A DNA stretch of 64,000 bases, from contig NZ_CP016226.1 of NCBI RefSeq assembly GCF_013377235.1, positions 1,612,001 to 1,676,000 on the forward strand, read 5' to 3'. A program made the position numbers and the translations under genes. Numbering within the stretch: position 1 is the first letter of the stretch; each line of letters begins with the position of its first letter. This document shows, in pieces, positions 14,923 through 23,516 of the stretch. A model generated the notes under the pieces. It made no database searches and was not told the origin of the DNA. It worked only from the letters and a program-made list of their open reading frames with translations. The stretch is from Mannheimia varigena. GTDB taxonomy: Bacteria > Pseudomonadota > Gammaproteobacteria > Enterobacterales > Pasteurellaceae.

Positions 14923-17421
14923 ATGGAACTCAATCGTAGAGATTTTATGAAAGCGAATGCAGCGTTGGCTGCAGCCGCTGCGGCAGGAATGACCATTCCT
15001 GTTAAGAATGTGATGGCGGATGATACCGGCATTCGTTGGGATAAAGCCCCTTGCCGTTATTGTGGTACAGGCTGTAGCGTGCTTGTGGGTACGAAAGACG
15101 GCAAAGTGGTAGCAACGCAGGGTGACCCAGATGCAGAAGTAAACCGTGGTTTAAACTGTATCAAAGGTTATTTCTTATCGAAAATGATGTACGGTGCAGA
15201 CCGTATGCAAGAGCCGATGCTTCGTATGAAGGATGGCAAATTCGATAAGAATGGCGATTTTACTCCAGTTTCTTGGGAACAAGCATTTACGGTAATGTCA
15301 GATAAAATCAAAGCTATCATTAAAAGTGATGGTCCGAATGCAGTAGGTATGTTCTCATCAGGTCAAACAACTATTTTTGAAGGTTATGCAAAAGTGAAAC
15401 TTTGGAAAGGTGGTTTCCGTTCTAATACCATTGACCCGAACGCACGCCACTGTATGGCATCAGCTGCGGTTGCCTTTATGCGTACCTTCGGTATGGACGA
15501 GCCGATGGGCTGCTATAACGATATCGAAAAAACCGATGCATTTGTGCTTTGGGGCTCAAATATGGCAGAAATGCACCCAATTTTATGGAGCCGCTTATCT
15601 GATCGTCGCCTATCAAATGACAATGTGCGTGTTGTGGTAATGTCCACTTACGAGCACCGTTCATTTGAGTTAGCAGATACACCAATTATCTTTAAACCGC
15701 ATTCAGACTTAGCAATCCTAAACTACATTGCTAACTACATTATTGAAAACGATAAAGTAAATTGGGATTTCGTAAACAAACACACCAAATTTAAACGTGG
15801 TGAAACCAATATCGGTTACGGTTTACGTCCTGAACATAAATTACAGCAAAATACGAATGCTAAAACTGCGGGTAAAATGTATGACAGTGATTTTGAAGAA
15901 TTTAAGAAAATCGTTGCACCATATACATTAGACGAAGCTCACCGTATTTCGGGTGTGCCGAAAGAGCAGTTACAAGCCTTAGCAGAAATGTATGCTGATC
16001 CAAACAGAAAAATTGTTTCATTCTGGACAATGGGCTTCAACCAGCACACTCGTGGTGTGTGGGTAAACCATATGATGTACAACGTACACTTATTAACAGG
16101 TAAAATTTCATTAGAAGGCTGTGGACCATTCTCTCTAACAGGTCAGCCATCAGCTTGTGGTACAGCTCGTGAAGTAGGTACATTTATCCATCGTTTACCA
16201 GCAGATATGGTGGTAACAAACCCTAAACATCGTGAAATTGTTGAGAAAGCGTGGAAATTGCCGGCAGGTGCAATTCCGGATGTGCCGGGCTATCACGCTA
16301 CTGCACAAAGCCGTGCATTAAAAGATGGCAAAATGAAATTCTTATGGCAGATGTGTACGAACAATATGCAGGGTGGTCCAAATATCAATGAAGAGATCTT
16401 CCCGGGCTGGCGTAATCCTGAAACCTTTATTGTGGTTTCAGATCCGTACCCATCAGTTTCAGCCGTTGCGGCAGACCTAATTCTTCCAACCTGTATGTGG
16501 GTAGAAAAAGAAGGTGCTTACGGTAATGCAGAACGCCGCACCCAATTCTGGCGTCAGCAAGTGAAAGGACCGGCAAATGCACGTTCTGATACTTGGCAAC
16601 TTGTAGAATTCTCTAAATATTTCAAAGTAGAAGAAGTATGGCCGGAAGAGTTACTTGCTAAAGCCCCTGAATTACGTGGCAAAACGTTATACGAAATCCT
16701 TTACACCAACGGTAAAGTAGATAGCTACCAAGTGCCAACCAATATTCCGGGCTATATGAATGACGAAGCGGAACACTTTGGTTATTACATTCAAAAAGGG
16801 TTATTTGAAGAGTACGCTCAATTTGGACGCGGACACGGACACGACTTAGCAGATTTCGATACCTATCACAAAGTGCGTGGTTTACGTTGGCCTGTAGTGA
16901 AAGACGAAAAAACAGGCGAATACAAAGAAACCCTATGGCGTTACCGTGAAGGTTACGATCCGTATGTAAAAGCAGGCGAAGGCGTTAACTTCTATGGTCA
17001 GCCGGATGGTAAAGCAGTGATTTTAGGTGTGCCTTATGAAGCCCCTGCTGAAGCACCAGATGAAGAATACGATTTATGGTTCTGTACTGGCCGTGTTCTT
17101 GAGCACTGGCACACAGGTACAATGACACGTCGTGTTCCTGAGTTACACAAAGCGTTCCCAACCAACTTGGTTTGGATGCACCCGAACGATGCAAAAAAAC
17201 GTGGCTTACGTCACGGTGACAAAGTGAAAGTGATTTCACGCCGTGGGGAATATGTGTCGAACTTGGATACTCGTGGACGTAATAAATGTCCGGAAGGCTT
17301 GATTTACTCGACCTTCTTCGATGCGGGTCAGTTAATTAACAAAGTAACTCTTGATGCAACAGACCCAATTTCATTTGAGACCGACTTCAAAAAATGTGCG
17401 GTTAAAGTGGTAAAAGCCTAA
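14923..17421 (+). CDS. napA: Periplasmic nitrate reductase catalytic subunit
   Basis: An 832-residue molybdoenzyme reducing nitrate to nitrite in the periplasm. The ATG at 14923 begins a Tat signal (NRRDFMKANA); the frame is open a further 8 codons but with a TTG and no good site. The [4Fe-4S] ligands CRYCGTGC and the later cysteine in NCIKGYF are near the mature N-terminus. The block with DPNARHCMASAAVAF carries the cysteine ligand to Mo-bis-MGD. The C-terminal dinucleotide-binding domain includes LEHWHTGTMTRR. Confidence 0.98.
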   Translation: MELNRRDFMKANAALAAAAAAGMTIPVKNVMADDTGIRWDKAPCRYCGTGCSVLVGTKDGKVVATQGDPDAEVNRGLNCIKGYFLSKMMYGADRMQEPMLRMKDGKFDKNGDFTPVSWEQAFTVMSDKIKAIIKSDGPNAVGMFSSGQTTIFEGYAKVKLWKGGFRSNTIDPNARHCMASAAVAFMRTFGMDEPMGCYNDIEKTDAFVLWGSNMAEMHPILWSRLSDRRLSNDNVRVVVMSTYEHRSFELADTPIIFKPHSDLAILNYIANYIIENDKVNWDFVNKHTKFKRGETNIGYGLRPEHKLQQNTNAKTAGKMYDSDFEEFKKIVAPYTLDEAHRISGVPKEQLQALAEMYADPNRKIVSFWTMGFNQHTRGVWVNHMMYNVHLLTGKISLEGCGPFSLTGQPSACGTAREVGTFIHRLPADMVVTNPKHREIVEKAWKLPAGAIPDVPGYHATAQSRALKDGKMKFLWQMCTNNMQGGPNINEEIFPGWRNPETFIVVSDPYPSVSAVAADLILPTCMWVEKEGAYGNAERRTQFWRQQVKGPANARSDTWQLVEFSKYFKVEEVWPEELLAKAPELRGKTLYEILYTNGKVDSYQVPTNIPGYMNDEAEHFGYYIQKGLFEEYAQFGRGHGHDLADFDTYHKVRGLRWPVVKDEKTGEYKETLWRYREGYDPYVKAGEGVNFYGQPDGKAVILGVPYEAPAEAPDEEYDLWFCTGRVLEHWHTGTMTRRVPELHKAFPTNLVWMHPNDAKKRGLRHGDKVKVISRRGEYVSNLDTRGRNKCPEGLIYSTFFDAGQLINKVTLDATDPISFETDFKKCAVKVVKA

Positions 17422-17473
17422 TTAGATAGTTTGGAGGTAGAGCCTATCTCCTTCTGAATCATACTATTTAATG

Positions 17474-17519
17474 ACAAGCGGTTAAATTGGCAAAATTTTT
17501 TGTAAAAATGACCGCTTGT
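17474..17519. repeat. Inverted uptake-signal pair inside the nap operon
   Basis: ACAAGCGGT (17474-17482) and ACCGCTTGT (17511-17519) with complementary inner arms form a hairpin between napA and napG. It may reduce read-through and so lower expression of the distal genes. Confidence 0.75.
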
Positions 17520-17535
17520 ATAAGAGGAAACCATA

Positions 17536-18441
17536 ATGAAAATGGATCCAAATCGCCGTCAGTTTTTAAAAAATGCAACCCGAACCGCCGCAGGCGTTTG
17601 TGGTGTGGGGGTGATTTTAGGGTTGCAGCAGCAACAAAGTTTTGCCCGCCAAGGCGTGGCATTACGTCCGCCGGGTGCGTTACCCGAGCAGGATTTCTTA
17701 AGTGCCTGCACCCGCTGCGGACAATGCGTTCAGGCTTGCCCTTATGATATGTTGCATTTGGCGTCACTGATTTCCCCTGTGGAGGCTGGTACACCTTATT
17801 TCGTTGCACGTGATAAACCATGCGAAATGTGCGTAGATATTCCGTGTATGAACGCTTGCCCAACCGGAGCGTTAAGTGAAGAGCTGAAAGATATTGACGA
17901 TGCCCGAATGGGTTTGGCCGTATTGCTAGATCACGAAACTTGCTTGAACTGGCAAGGTTTGCGTTGTGATGTGTGCTATCGAGTTTGTCCTTTAATTGAT
18001 AAAGCGATTACACTTGAAAAAATACATAACGACAGAACCTCCATCCACGCAAAATTAATTCCAACCGTGCATTCTGATGCTTGCACAGGTTGTGGCAAAT
18101 GTGAACAGGCTTGCGTATTAGAAGAAGCGGCTATTAAAGTATTACCGATGGATTTAGCGAAAGGGTTGCTTGGTCGCCATTATCGTTTAGGCTGGCAAGA
18201 AAAACAAAATGCGGGTAAATCTTTGATTGAAGATGTACATCCAGACGGTTTACGCCCAGCTTACGATGCGAGAATGCCGGAAGGTTTACACGAGCCGGTT
18301 TATCAACATATGGAGGTCAAGCCGGGTGCAAGAGTTGCAACACCAAGCCGTGCAACACAAAATTATGTGCCGAACTCAACCACGGTTGAAGCACCCGAAC
18401 ATTTCCCTGACTTAGACTTAAATCTGAAGGGGGTGAAATAA
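17536..18441 (+). CDS. napG: Quinol dehydrogenase ferredoxin subunit NapG
   Basis: A 301-residue periplasmic ferredoxin with a Tat signal (NRRQFLKNATR). Four cysteine clusters are visible: CTRCGQCVQACP, CEMCVDIPCMNACP, CDVCYRVCP preceded by CLNWQGLRC, and CTGCGKCEQAC. With NapH it passes electrons from quinol to NapC/NapB and on to NapA. Its stop codon overlaps the napH start (TAATG), indicating tight coupling. Confidence 0.96.
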   Translation: MKMDPNRRQFLKNATRTAAGVCGVGVILGLQQQQSFARQGVALRPPGALPEQDFLSACTRCGQCVQACPYDMLHLASLISPVEAGTPYFVARDKPCEMCVDIPCMNACPTGALSEELKDIDDARMGLAVLLDHETCLNWQGLRCDVCYRVCPLIDKAITLEKIHNDRTSIHAKLIPTVHSDACTGCGKCEQACVLEEAAIKVLPMDLAKGLLGRHYRLGWQEKQNAGKSLIEDVHPDGLRPAYDARMPEGLHEPVYQHMEVKPGARVATPSRATQNYVPNSTTVEAPEHFPDLDLNLKGVK

Positions 18442-19319
18442 TGGCAGCAAATTCGCCTAAACACGCAGGCTTGGAAGCCCGCCAAAAATTGGGCTTTTGG
18501 CACGCAAACCGCTTTCTGATTTTAAGACGATTAAGTCAGCTCAGCATTATTTTAATGTTCTTAAGCGGTCCAATTTGGAACGTCTGGATTTTAAAAGGCA
18601 ACTACAGTGGCAGTTTATTGCTCGACACTGTGCCGATGACCGATCCGCTAATGACTGCACAAGTGCTGGCAACAGGATATCAACCTGAATGGACGGTGCT
18701 GATTGGAGCATTAATTATTGTTGCATTCTATGCGATTGTCGGTAGCAAGCTATTTTGTAGCTGGGTTTGCCCGATGAATATAGTAACTGATTCGGCTGCT
18801 TGGCTAAGACGCAAATTAGGTATTCGCCAAAGTGCAAAATTACCACGCGGTTTACGCTATATCATTTTAGCAGTGATTTTAATCGGTAGTGCGATTTCCG
18901 GCACGCTATTATGGGAGTGGATTAACCCTGTCGCAGCATTAGGTCGAGTATTTGTGTTTGGCTTAGGGGCGACGCTTTGGCTAGTGTTAGTGGTGTTCTT
19001 ATTCGACTTATTAGTGGTTGAACACGGTTGGTGCGGACACCTTTGCCCGATTGGTGCAACTTATGCGTTAATTGGTGCAAAAAGCCTAATCAAGGTCAAG
19101 GTGGTTGATCGTAATCGTTGTGATAATTGTATGGATTGCTATAACGTTTGCCCTGAGCCACAAGTGCTTCGAGTTCCATTACATGGCAAACCGGAAGATA
19201 GCACTGTTATTTTATCGAAAGATTGTATTACCTGCGGACGTTGTATTGACGTTTGTGCCGAAAAAGTTTTTGCCTTTGGAACACGTTTTCAAGGCAGTAT
19301 TGATGTAAAGAATATTTAA
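18441..19319 (+). CDS. napH: Quinol dehydrogenase membrane subunit NapH
   Basis: A 292-residue inner-membrane iron-sulphur protein with about four transmembrane segments. Conserved cysteine motifs CSWVCPMN (about 110) and CGHLCPIG (about 195) lie at the membrane face, and two C-terminal [4Fe-4S] sites are CDNCMDCYNVCP and CITCGRCIDVC. It works with NapG as the menaquinol or ubiquinol oxidising branch of the nap system. Confidence 0.96.
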   Translation: MAANSPKHAGLEARQKLGFWHANRFLILRRLSQLSIILMFLSGPIWNVWILKGNYSGSLLLDTVPMTDPLMTAQVLATGYQPEWTVLIGALIIVAFYAIVGSKLFCSWVCPMNIVTDSAAWLRRKLGIRQSAKLPRGLRYIILAVILIGSAISGTLLWEWINPVAALGRVFVFGLGATLWLVLVVFLFDLLVVEHGWCGHLCPIGATYALIGAKSLIKVKVVDRNRCDNCMDCYNVCPEPQVLRVPLHGKPEDSTVILSKDCITCGRCIDVCAEKVFAFGTRFQGSIDVKNI

Positions 19320-19365
19320 ATTTAGCTTTGTTTGATAACAAACATTTTAATGGAGTGAACCTCAA

Positions 19366-19794
19366 ATGAGAAAATATCTTGCCCTAATTTTAGCCGCAAT
19401 GACCGGCTTTGCAATGGCAGAAGCACCGAAGTTGTCAGGCTCTATTGATGATACAACTGAAAGTGTTGCCCCCGGGTTTCATAACCCACAAAAAGATGTA
19501 GGAAATATTCCAACCACTTTCCCATTCCAACCACCACTTGTTCCACATAGTATTCGTGGCTTACAAGTGAGTAAAAATGTGAACCAATGTTTGGCGTGCC
19601 ACGCAGTTGAGCCTTCAAAAGTAACAGGTGCAACACCATTACCTAAGAGCCACTTTACTAACCGTGATGGTAAAGCACTCCAAACTGAATCGCCAAGTCG
19701 TTACTTCTGTTTACAATGCCACGTGCAACAAACAAACGTAAACCCGATTGTTCAAAATAAATTTGAGTCTGTACGACAAACGCAAGGTAAATAA
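19366..19794 (+). CDS. napB: Dihaem cytochrome c subunit NapB
   Basis: A 142-residue periplasmic electron-transfer subunit with a Sec signal peptide (residues 1-about 18, ending in AMAEA) and two haem c sites, CLACH (about 77-81) and CLQCH (about 115-119). It delivers electrons from NapC to NapA. A TGGAGTG site precedes the start, and napC follows 10 bp downstream. Confidence 0.95.
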   Translation: MRKYLALILAAMTGFAMAEAPKLSGSIDDTTESVAPGFHNPQKDVGNIPTTFPFQPPLVPHSIRGLQVSKNVNQCLACHAVEPSKVTGATPLPKSHFTNRDGKALQTESPSRYFCLQCHVQQTNVNPIVQNKFESVRQTQGK

Positions 19795-19804
19795 GGAGTA
19801 AGCA

Positions 19805-20413
19805 ATGATAAGAAGATTTTTTAACTGGTTACGTCGCCCAAGTAGAATGGCAATTGGCTTAGTAATTCTACTTTCTGCATTAGGTGGTATTTTTGCGTGG
19901 AGTGGCTTTAATGCCGGGCTTGCTTATACCAATACCGAAGAATTTTGTTCAAGCTGCCATATGAATGATGTTGTGCCTGAATATCGTGCCTCTGCTCACT
20001 ACTCAAACCGCAGTGGTGTGAAAGCGATTTGTTCAGACTGCCACGTTCCACACGAATTTTTCCCGAAATGGAAACGTAAAATTATTGCAGCTAAAGAAGT
20101 ATATGCTCACTACACCGGTAAAGTGGATACCAAAGAGAAATTTGAAGCACATCGTGGTGAAATGGCAGCTCGTGAATGGGAGCGTTTGAAAGCGAATAAT
20201 TCACAAGAGTGTCGTAATTGCCATAACTTTGAAGATATGGATTTTACTCAACAAAAAACAGTGGCACAGCAAATGCACGCATTGGCACAAGAGCAAAATA
20301 AAACCTGTATCGACTGCCACAAAGGGATCGCTCACAATCTTCCACATATGGAAGCGGTTCAAAAAGGCTTTATCCCTGATGACTTAATGAAAAAATCAGA
20401 AGAGAAAAAATAA
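19805..20413 (+). CDS. napC: Tetrahaem membrane-anchored cytochrome NapC
   Basis: A 202-residue NapC/NirT family cytochrome. An N-terminal membrane anchor (about 15-38) is followed by four CxxCH sites: CSSCH, CSDCH, CRNCH and CIDCH. It oxidises membrane quinol and reduces NapB. It is the last gene of napFDAGHBC; no napE is present in this operon. Confidence 0.96.
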   Translation: MIRRFFNWLRRPSRMAIGLVILLSALGGIFAWSGFNAGLAYTNTEEFCSSCHMNDVVPEYRASAHYSNRSGVKAICSDCHVPHEFFPKWKRKIIAAKEVYAHYTGKVDTKEKFEAHRGEMAAREWERLKANNSQECRNCHNFEDMDFTQQKTVAQQMHALAQEQNKTCIDCHKGIAHNLPHMEAVQKGFIPDDLMKKSEEKK

Positions 20414-20424
20414 TACAATTAGAA

Positions 20425-20459
20425 AAAACAGCCCTCAAATAAAAAATTAGGGCTGTTTT
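20425..20459 (+). terminator. Terminator of the nap operon
   Basis: An 11-bp stem AAAACAGCCCT/AGGGCTGTTTT (20425-20435 with 20449-20459) ending in T residues, just before convergent cpdA. Confidence 0.88.
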
Positions 20460-20484
20460 TCAATCAGCTTTATCGAATATTAAT

Positions 20485-21336
20485 TTAATATCCCTTAGCC
20501 TCTAAATTTGGTAAAAATTCATTAGAATTTAACCGCTTGACGACAGTTTCTAACTCACCATTTTCATATAAATAAAATTCACGCCAACCTTGAGGAAGTA
20601 TATCTAACGTAAATTCGTCGCAATTCGGTTTAAACTGAATACAAGTAGAAGGGGTCGCAAAAATAGGAATTCCTTGCCAATGAGCATCTACTTGTTGATG
20701 AATATGTCCGTGAATAATTGCTCTTACCTTATCAAATTTTGATAAAACTTTCTCAAGCTCTTTTGCATTTTTTAAACTATGCTGATCTAGCCAAGCAGAA
20801 TTTGTAGGCAGGATATTATGATGCTGAACAATAAGACTAAAATGTTCTGGATATTCAGCTAATTTTGATTCCAGCCAATTAAGTTGGGATTCAGTTAACT
20901 CACCATAAGCTTGGCCTGTAACATGAGTATTCAGCATTAAAATTTGCCAATGTTCGCCGACTAAAATATGCTTATGCGGCATAACATGAGAATAAGCAGA
21001 TAATATCTCATTCATTTCAGTTGGAGAGTCGTGATTCCCCTCAAGCCAAAAAATAGGAAGGTTTAGCGCTTTAGTGATTTTAGCAAAATGTTCATAACCT
21101 TGAATTTGATGATCTTGAATTAGATCACCTGTAGCAAGGATAAGATCAAAGCTGTCGCCAGCTCTAATTATTTGCTTTTTTATTTGCTGAATAACCTCTT
21201 TAAAACTTGCGAGGGTATCGACACCAAGCAATTTATCTTCAGGATTAGAAAATAAATGGGGATCGGTAATTTGTAATAACCGAATTACTCCTCTTTTATC
21301 TATTTTTAAACACTCTCTCATTGATGAAACTACCAT
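20485..21336 (-). CDS. cpdA: 3',5'-cyclic AMP phosphodiesterase CpdA
   Basis: A 283-residue calcineurin-like metallophosphoesterase. The metal ligands are seen in order: TDPHLF, ATGDLIQD, EGNHDS, QHHN and HGHIHQQ. CpdA hydrolyses cAMP and thereby restrains CRP, which is encoded 15 kb away in this window. A second start five codons in (21321) is equally possible because neither has a clear ribosome site. The palindrome at 21388-21413 lies in its upstream region. Confidence 0.9.
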   Translation of the reverse strand: MVVSSMRECLKIDKRGVIRLLQITDPHLFSNPEDKLLGVDTLASFKEVIQQIKKQIIRAGDSFDLILATGDLIQDHQIQGYEHFAKITKALNLPIFWLEGNHDSPTEMNEILSAYSHVMPHKHILVGEHWQILMLNTHVTGQAYGELTESQLNWLESKLAEYPEHFSLIVQHHNILPTNSAWLDQHSLKNAKELEKVLSKFDKVRAIIHGHIHQQVDAHWQGIPIFATPSTCIQFKPNCDEFTLDILPQGWREFYLYENGELETVVKRLNSNEFLPNLEAKGY

Positions 21337-21387
21337 TCTAATTTTTATTAATTTTAATTAAGGAAATTGTAACAGTAACTGAAAATG

Positions 21388-21413
21388 AAAAATGTGGGAT
21401 ATGCCACATTTTT
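21388..21413. promoter_or_regulatory. Perfect palindrome between divergent cpdA and ABC binding-protein genes
   Basis: AAAAATGTGG-GATATG-CCACATTTTT, 10-bp arms with a 6-bp core. Spacing is that of a CRP site (TGTGA-N6-TCACA), but with G/C in place of A/T at the fifth position. It could be a variant CRP operator or a hairpin terminator. Confidence 0.5.
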
Positions 21414-21453
21414 GAAAAAAAGTGGATGAAATGTATTAAAAACCTAAGTATTC

Positions 21454-21519
21454 CTTTCCATAGATACATTATTGAGAATTGTTTTTATTGACTAATTTTT
21501 ATGGAAAGATACAATTCTC
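21454..21519 (+). promoter_or_regulatory. Interleaved inverted repeats in the leader of the iron-type binding-protein gene
   Basis: Two inverted repeats cross each other: 21454-21464 pairs with 21498-21508 (11 bp, one G-T) and 21474-21482 pairs with 21511-21519 (9 bp, GAGAATTGT/ACAATTCTC). As RNA these could form a pseudoknot or two mutually exclusive hairpins about 26 nt before the start codon. TGAGAATTGTTTTTATTGA here also partly resembles a Fur box. Confidence 0.5.
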
Positions 21520-21544
21520 TCACTTATTTCTTTTCGGGGTTCTT

Positions 21545-22651
21545 ATGAAAAAATCACTAGTAAACAGTTTATTTGCTGCCACATTGCTAGCATTTGGTAC
21601 AAGTGCTCATTCTGAAATCAAAACTATTACTGATATTTTAGGGCGTGAAGTGAAAGTTGATGTGCCTGCTAAACGCGTTGCCCTAACTTTTTATTACCCT
21701 GACTACATTGCAGTTACTGGTGCAGAAAATTTTTCAAATGTAGTAGGGATTTCCCGTGAGTTTTGGGAAAAATTTAACCCAGGTAGTTGGGCGTTATTTG
21801 CGGAAAAACTCCCTAATTTGAAAGATATTGCTGATATTGGTTATGTGAATAGTGGCACTTTCTCAACAGAAAAAACTATTGCATTAAAGCCTGATGTGTT
21901 AGTGTTACCTGAGATTCAATATCAAGCACTAGCTAGTGAAATTCCTCGACTTGAGCAAGCAGGGATTCCAATTGTAGTAGTAGATTTTAATGCACAAACC
22001 GTTGAAAATCATACTAAAAGTGTGAAAATTTTTGGTCAGCTTGCTGGTACCGAAGAGAGGGCAGATAAAGTTGCCAAAGAGTATGAAGAGGGCATCGCGG
22101 ATATTCAAAAACGGATTGATAATGCAAAATTAGCAAAACCAAAGCTTTATGTGGAGTTTGGTAATAAAGGTCCTAAAGAGCATAGTTTTACTTTTGGTAA
22201 AAATATGTGGGGAGCGATTGCCGAGACTGTACGAGGCGATAATATTAGTGCTCCGTTTGTAGAAAACTGGGGGCAAATTAATCCTGAACAGGTGTTGGTC
22301 TCTAAACCTGATGTGATTATGATTTCAGGTACGGAATTAGGTAATGACACAAATGCAGATGTTATGTCGATGGGGATCAACATTGAGGAAGCAGATGCTC
22401 AAAAACGCTTGAAAGGTTTTATGGAACGGACGGGTTGGAAAGATTTACCGGCAGTGAAATCGGGTCAGGTTTATGGTTTGTATCACACAGCTTCTCGTTC
22501 GATTTCAGATTTAGCCAGCTCACAATTTATGGCGAAAGCTCTTTATCCTGAGTTGTTTAACGATATCGATCCTGAAAAAACGTACTTAGATTTCCACAAA
22601 AACTATTTACCGATTACGCCAAAAGGCACATTCTTTATTCAGTTGAAATAG
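21545..22651 (+). CDS. Iron-complex type ABC transporter periplasmic binding protein
   Basis: A 368-residue class III (helical backbone) solute-binding protein of the siderophore/haem/B12 family. The ATG at 21545 follows GGGG and starts a Sec signal peptide ending near SAHS; the longer frame upstream runs into the leader. Visible: ITDILGREVKVDVPAKRVAL at the mature N-terminus, KPDVLVLPEIQY and the C-terminal FHKNYLP. The ligand is unknown. It is convergent with its likely ATPase and permease genes, an arrangement where the binding protein has its own promoter. Confidence 0.85.
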   Translation: MKKSLVNSLFAATLLAFGTSAHSEIKTITDILGREVKVDVPAKRVALTFYYPDYIAVTGAENFSNVVGISREFWEKFNPGSWALFAEKLPNLKDIADIGYVNSGTFSTEKTIALKPDVLVLPEIQYQALASEIPRLEQAGIPIVVVDFNAQTVENHTKSVKIFGQLAGTEERADKVAKEYEEGIADIQKRIDNAKLAKPKLYVEFGNKGPKEHSFTFGKNMWGAIAETVRGDNISAPFVENWGQINPEQVLVSKPDVIMISGTELGNDTNADVMSMGINIEEADAQKRLKGFMERTGWKDLPAVKSGQVYGLYHTASRSISDLASSQFMAKALYPELFNDIDPEKTYLDFHKNYLPITPKGTFFIQLK

Positions 22652-22661
22652 AGCCCAGATA

Positions 22662-22706
22662 GCAAGCGGTCATTTTGCAGATTTATTTTGCAAAATGACC
22701 GCTTGT
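22662..22706. terminator. Uptake-signal hairpin between convergent transporter genes
   Basis: GCAAGCGGTCATTTTGCA and its near-perfect inverse flank a short A/T loop, forming a stem of about 18 bp between the binding-protein and ATPase genes. It probably terminates transcription from both sides. Confidence 0.8.
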
Positions 22707-22712
22707 ATTTTA

Positions 22713-23507
22713 CTATTTGCGGTTCAAGCAGCAATCTATGTTCAAACATTTCCTTAATGGACGGATGATTGGTGAACCGTTGCCATCATATAAAATCTCA
22801 ATATTAACATTATATAGCCGTCTAATCAGATCACATTCTAATACATCGCAAGCTCTACCTTGTGCTTGAATTTTGCCTTCGCTTAACAAAACCACACTAT
22901 CGGAAAATTGTGCGGCAAGACTTAAATCGTGTAGCACCATAACTGTAATTAAATCATTCGCCCTTGTATAGGCGTTTACATATTCAAGTAGGTTGATTTG
23001 GTGATACATATCCAATGCACTGACAGGCTCATCAAGCAGGAGAATATGAGGTTTTCGTAGCAACACTTGGGCAAACATCACCATTTGGCGTTGCCCACCA
23101 CTTAAACGCATAATATCTTTGTGCGCTAAATGTACGATTCCTAATTTTTCCATAATCTCTACCGCCTCATTTAAAATTTCATCACTGACATACATATTCA
23201 GGAAATCAACTTGACCGAGTAGGATTACCTCTAAAGCACTTAATGATGCTTCAACCTGAGTGTCCTGTGGCATATAGCCGATTTTCTTACGCCAGTTGCT
23301 TAAATGGTTAGGTGTTAATATTTTGCTATCAAAATCAATACATCCTTGATAAGAAATTTCACCAAATAACGTTTTCAGTAGAGAAGATTTTCCAGCGCCA
23401 TTTGGGCCAAGCAAAGTATAGACTTTTCCTCGTTCAAAATTCAGATTGATTTTATCGGCAACCACTAAATTCCCACGCTTAATGGTGACTTCATTCAAGT
23501 TGAGCAT
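22713..23507 (-). CDS. Iron-complex type ABC transporter ATP-binding protein
   Basis: A 264-residue FecE/FhuC-like ATPase. Walker A GPNGAGKSS (about 34-42), Q-loop YMPQDTQ, signature LSGGQRQ (about 138-144), Walker B ILLLDEPVSALD and the switch histidine in VLHDLSLA are all seen. The C-terminus has an unusual cysteine-containing tail (CLNIDCCLNRK). It lies 9 bp after the permease gene and is cotranscribed with it. Confidence 0.92.
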   Translation of the reverse strand: MLNLNEVTIKRGNLVVADKINLNFERGKVYTLLGPNGAGKSSLLKTLFGEISYQGCIDFDSKILTPNHLSNWRKKIGYMPQDTQVEASLSALEVILLGQVDFLNMYVSDEILNEAVEIMEKLGIVHLAHKDIMRLSGGQRQMVMFAQVLLRKPHILLLDEPVSALDMYHQINLLEYVNAYTRANDLITVMVLHDLSLAAQFSDSVVLLSEGKIQAQGRACDVLECDLIRRLYNVNIEILYDGNGSPIIRPLRKCLNIDCCLNRK

Positions 23508-23516
23508 AGAAAATCC

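Noticed and set aside
17468..17863. Minus-strand frame across the napA-napG gap
   Set aside because: It covers the uptake-signal hairpin and the napG signal peptide; no ribosome site and no domain.
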